DNA of 5,338 nt from CAZUSC01 sp964622915 (GTDB lineage: Bacteria > Patescibacteriota > Andersenbacteria > UBA10190), in contig CAZUSC010000029.1 of NCBI GenBank assembly GCA_964622915.1, forward strand, positions 1 through 5,338, given 5' to 3'. Numbering within the stretch: position 1 is the first letter of the stretch; each line of letters begins with the position of its first letter. This document shows positions 4,997 through 5,338 of this stretch, one piece after another. The translations under genes and the position numbers were made by a program. A model generated the notes under the pieces. That model saw nothing but the letters and a program-made list of their open reading frames with translations, was not told the DNA's origin and did no database searches.

Positions 4997-5338
4997 TTAT
5001 TTCTTATCCGCTTCATCTCTCACGGCATTGCTTGTCTTGAGTAAGTCCTCGGTGACCTTAATATCGCCGGTATTCATTAAGGATATTTTCTGTTCCTCAT
5101 TCATAGCACCCACTAATGCCTTGTTGTTCACCATGCTTCGCATAATGCGGTTAGCGCCGCGAAGAACGGACTCAGCGGCCTCTTTCTGTGACGCGGTCGA
5201 CGCGGTATTGTTAATGATTGCCTGTGCATTCTCGGCGGCGGTGATGGACTGGTTGATAACTGAATCCAAGAATACTTTCGGATCGCGGATATTGTCCACA
5301 GTCTTAATGCCGTTTAATCCAGCGGCAACACCGGCTCG
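4997..5338 (-). CDS. C-terminal part of an unrecognised protein, cut at its N-terminus by the window
   Basis: The frame is open from the TAA at 4999-4997 to the right window edge, giving 113 visible residues. A GTG at 5299 could be read as a start, but 13 further in-frame codons (R A G V A A G L N G I K T) lie upstream without a stop, and the hydrophobic AGVAAGL stretch looks like the end of a preceding domain. So I call it 5'-partial, not a 100-residue protein. The visible part is hydrophilic, Ala/Asn/Ser-rich and probably helical, with no cysteines and no recognisable catalytic motif, ending in a charged RDEADKK. It ends 2 bases before the next ATG, so both are in one operon. A structural or membrane-complex component is possible from context only. 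Confidence 0.75.
   Translation of the reverse strand, partial: RAGVAAGLNGIKTVDNIRDPKVFLDSVINQSITAAENAQAIINNTASTASQKEAAESVLRGANRIMRSMVNNKALVGAMNEEQKISLMNTGDIKVTEDLLKTSNAVRDEADKK

Noticed and set aside
5299..5299. GTG at 5299 as the start of a complete 100-residue gene
   Set aside because: The frame stays open for 13 more codons to the window edge with protein-like composition, so the gene is more likely truncated by the window.

Overview
The window carries a single minus-strand operon, transcribed from right to left, encoding part of a conjugation-like (type IV secretion, T4SS-related) apparatus. The set PrgI-like two-helix membrane protein, stand-alone TraC-like protein and short VirB4-type ATPase, next to S23-type four-helix-bundle genes, is the arrangement I associate with Candidate Phyla Radiation (Patescibacteria) genomes. 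That assignment rests on recognising the protein families and gene order, not on a search. Stop codons in the window are TAA or TAG only. No convincing Shine-Dalgarno sequence was seen before the starts I inspected.

In order of transcription: the C-terminal end of an unrecognised protein (right edge to 4997); a 171-residue helical protein with a proline-rich tail (4994-4479); a PrgI-family membrane protein (4439-3984); a four-helix-bundle (23S rRNA intervening-sequence type) gene (3959-3522); a TraC-like protein (3479-2778); a second four-helix-bundle gene (2743-2372); the VirB4 ATPase (2262-418); and the start of a Lys/Arg-then-Gly/Ala-rich protein (372 to the left edge) containing a 48-bp tandem repeat. 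No plus-strand gene and no RNA gene is supported, and no gap between genes exceeds about 110 bases.

The most striking signal is not a gene. Both four-helix-bundle genes are bracketed by inverted arrays of a roughly 7-bp unit, and each unit is inserted exactly at the stop codon of an operon gene. The first pair of arrays (2321-2359 and 2751-2789, both 39 bases) matches at 33 of 39 positions when one is inverted. The second pair shares a perfect 18-base inverted repeat (3486-3503 and 3916-3933). The arrays supply the last codons and the stop of the upstream gene. Because the period is 7, the stop triplet recurs in all three frames. A third array of about 40 bases (4441-4480), with no gene attached, begins at the stop codon of the 171-residue gene. 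I read these as two repeat-bounded cassettes plus one empty or relic array, resembling the intervening sequences of 23S rRNA genes but placed in a protein-coding operon. In the transcript each cassette could fold into a long stem enclosing the four-helix gene.

The secretion genes probably work together: PrgI-like as an inner-membrane channel component, TraC-like as a cytoplasmic partner, and VirB4 as the energising ATPase. The flanking unknown proteins are likely accessory or structural parts of the same machine.
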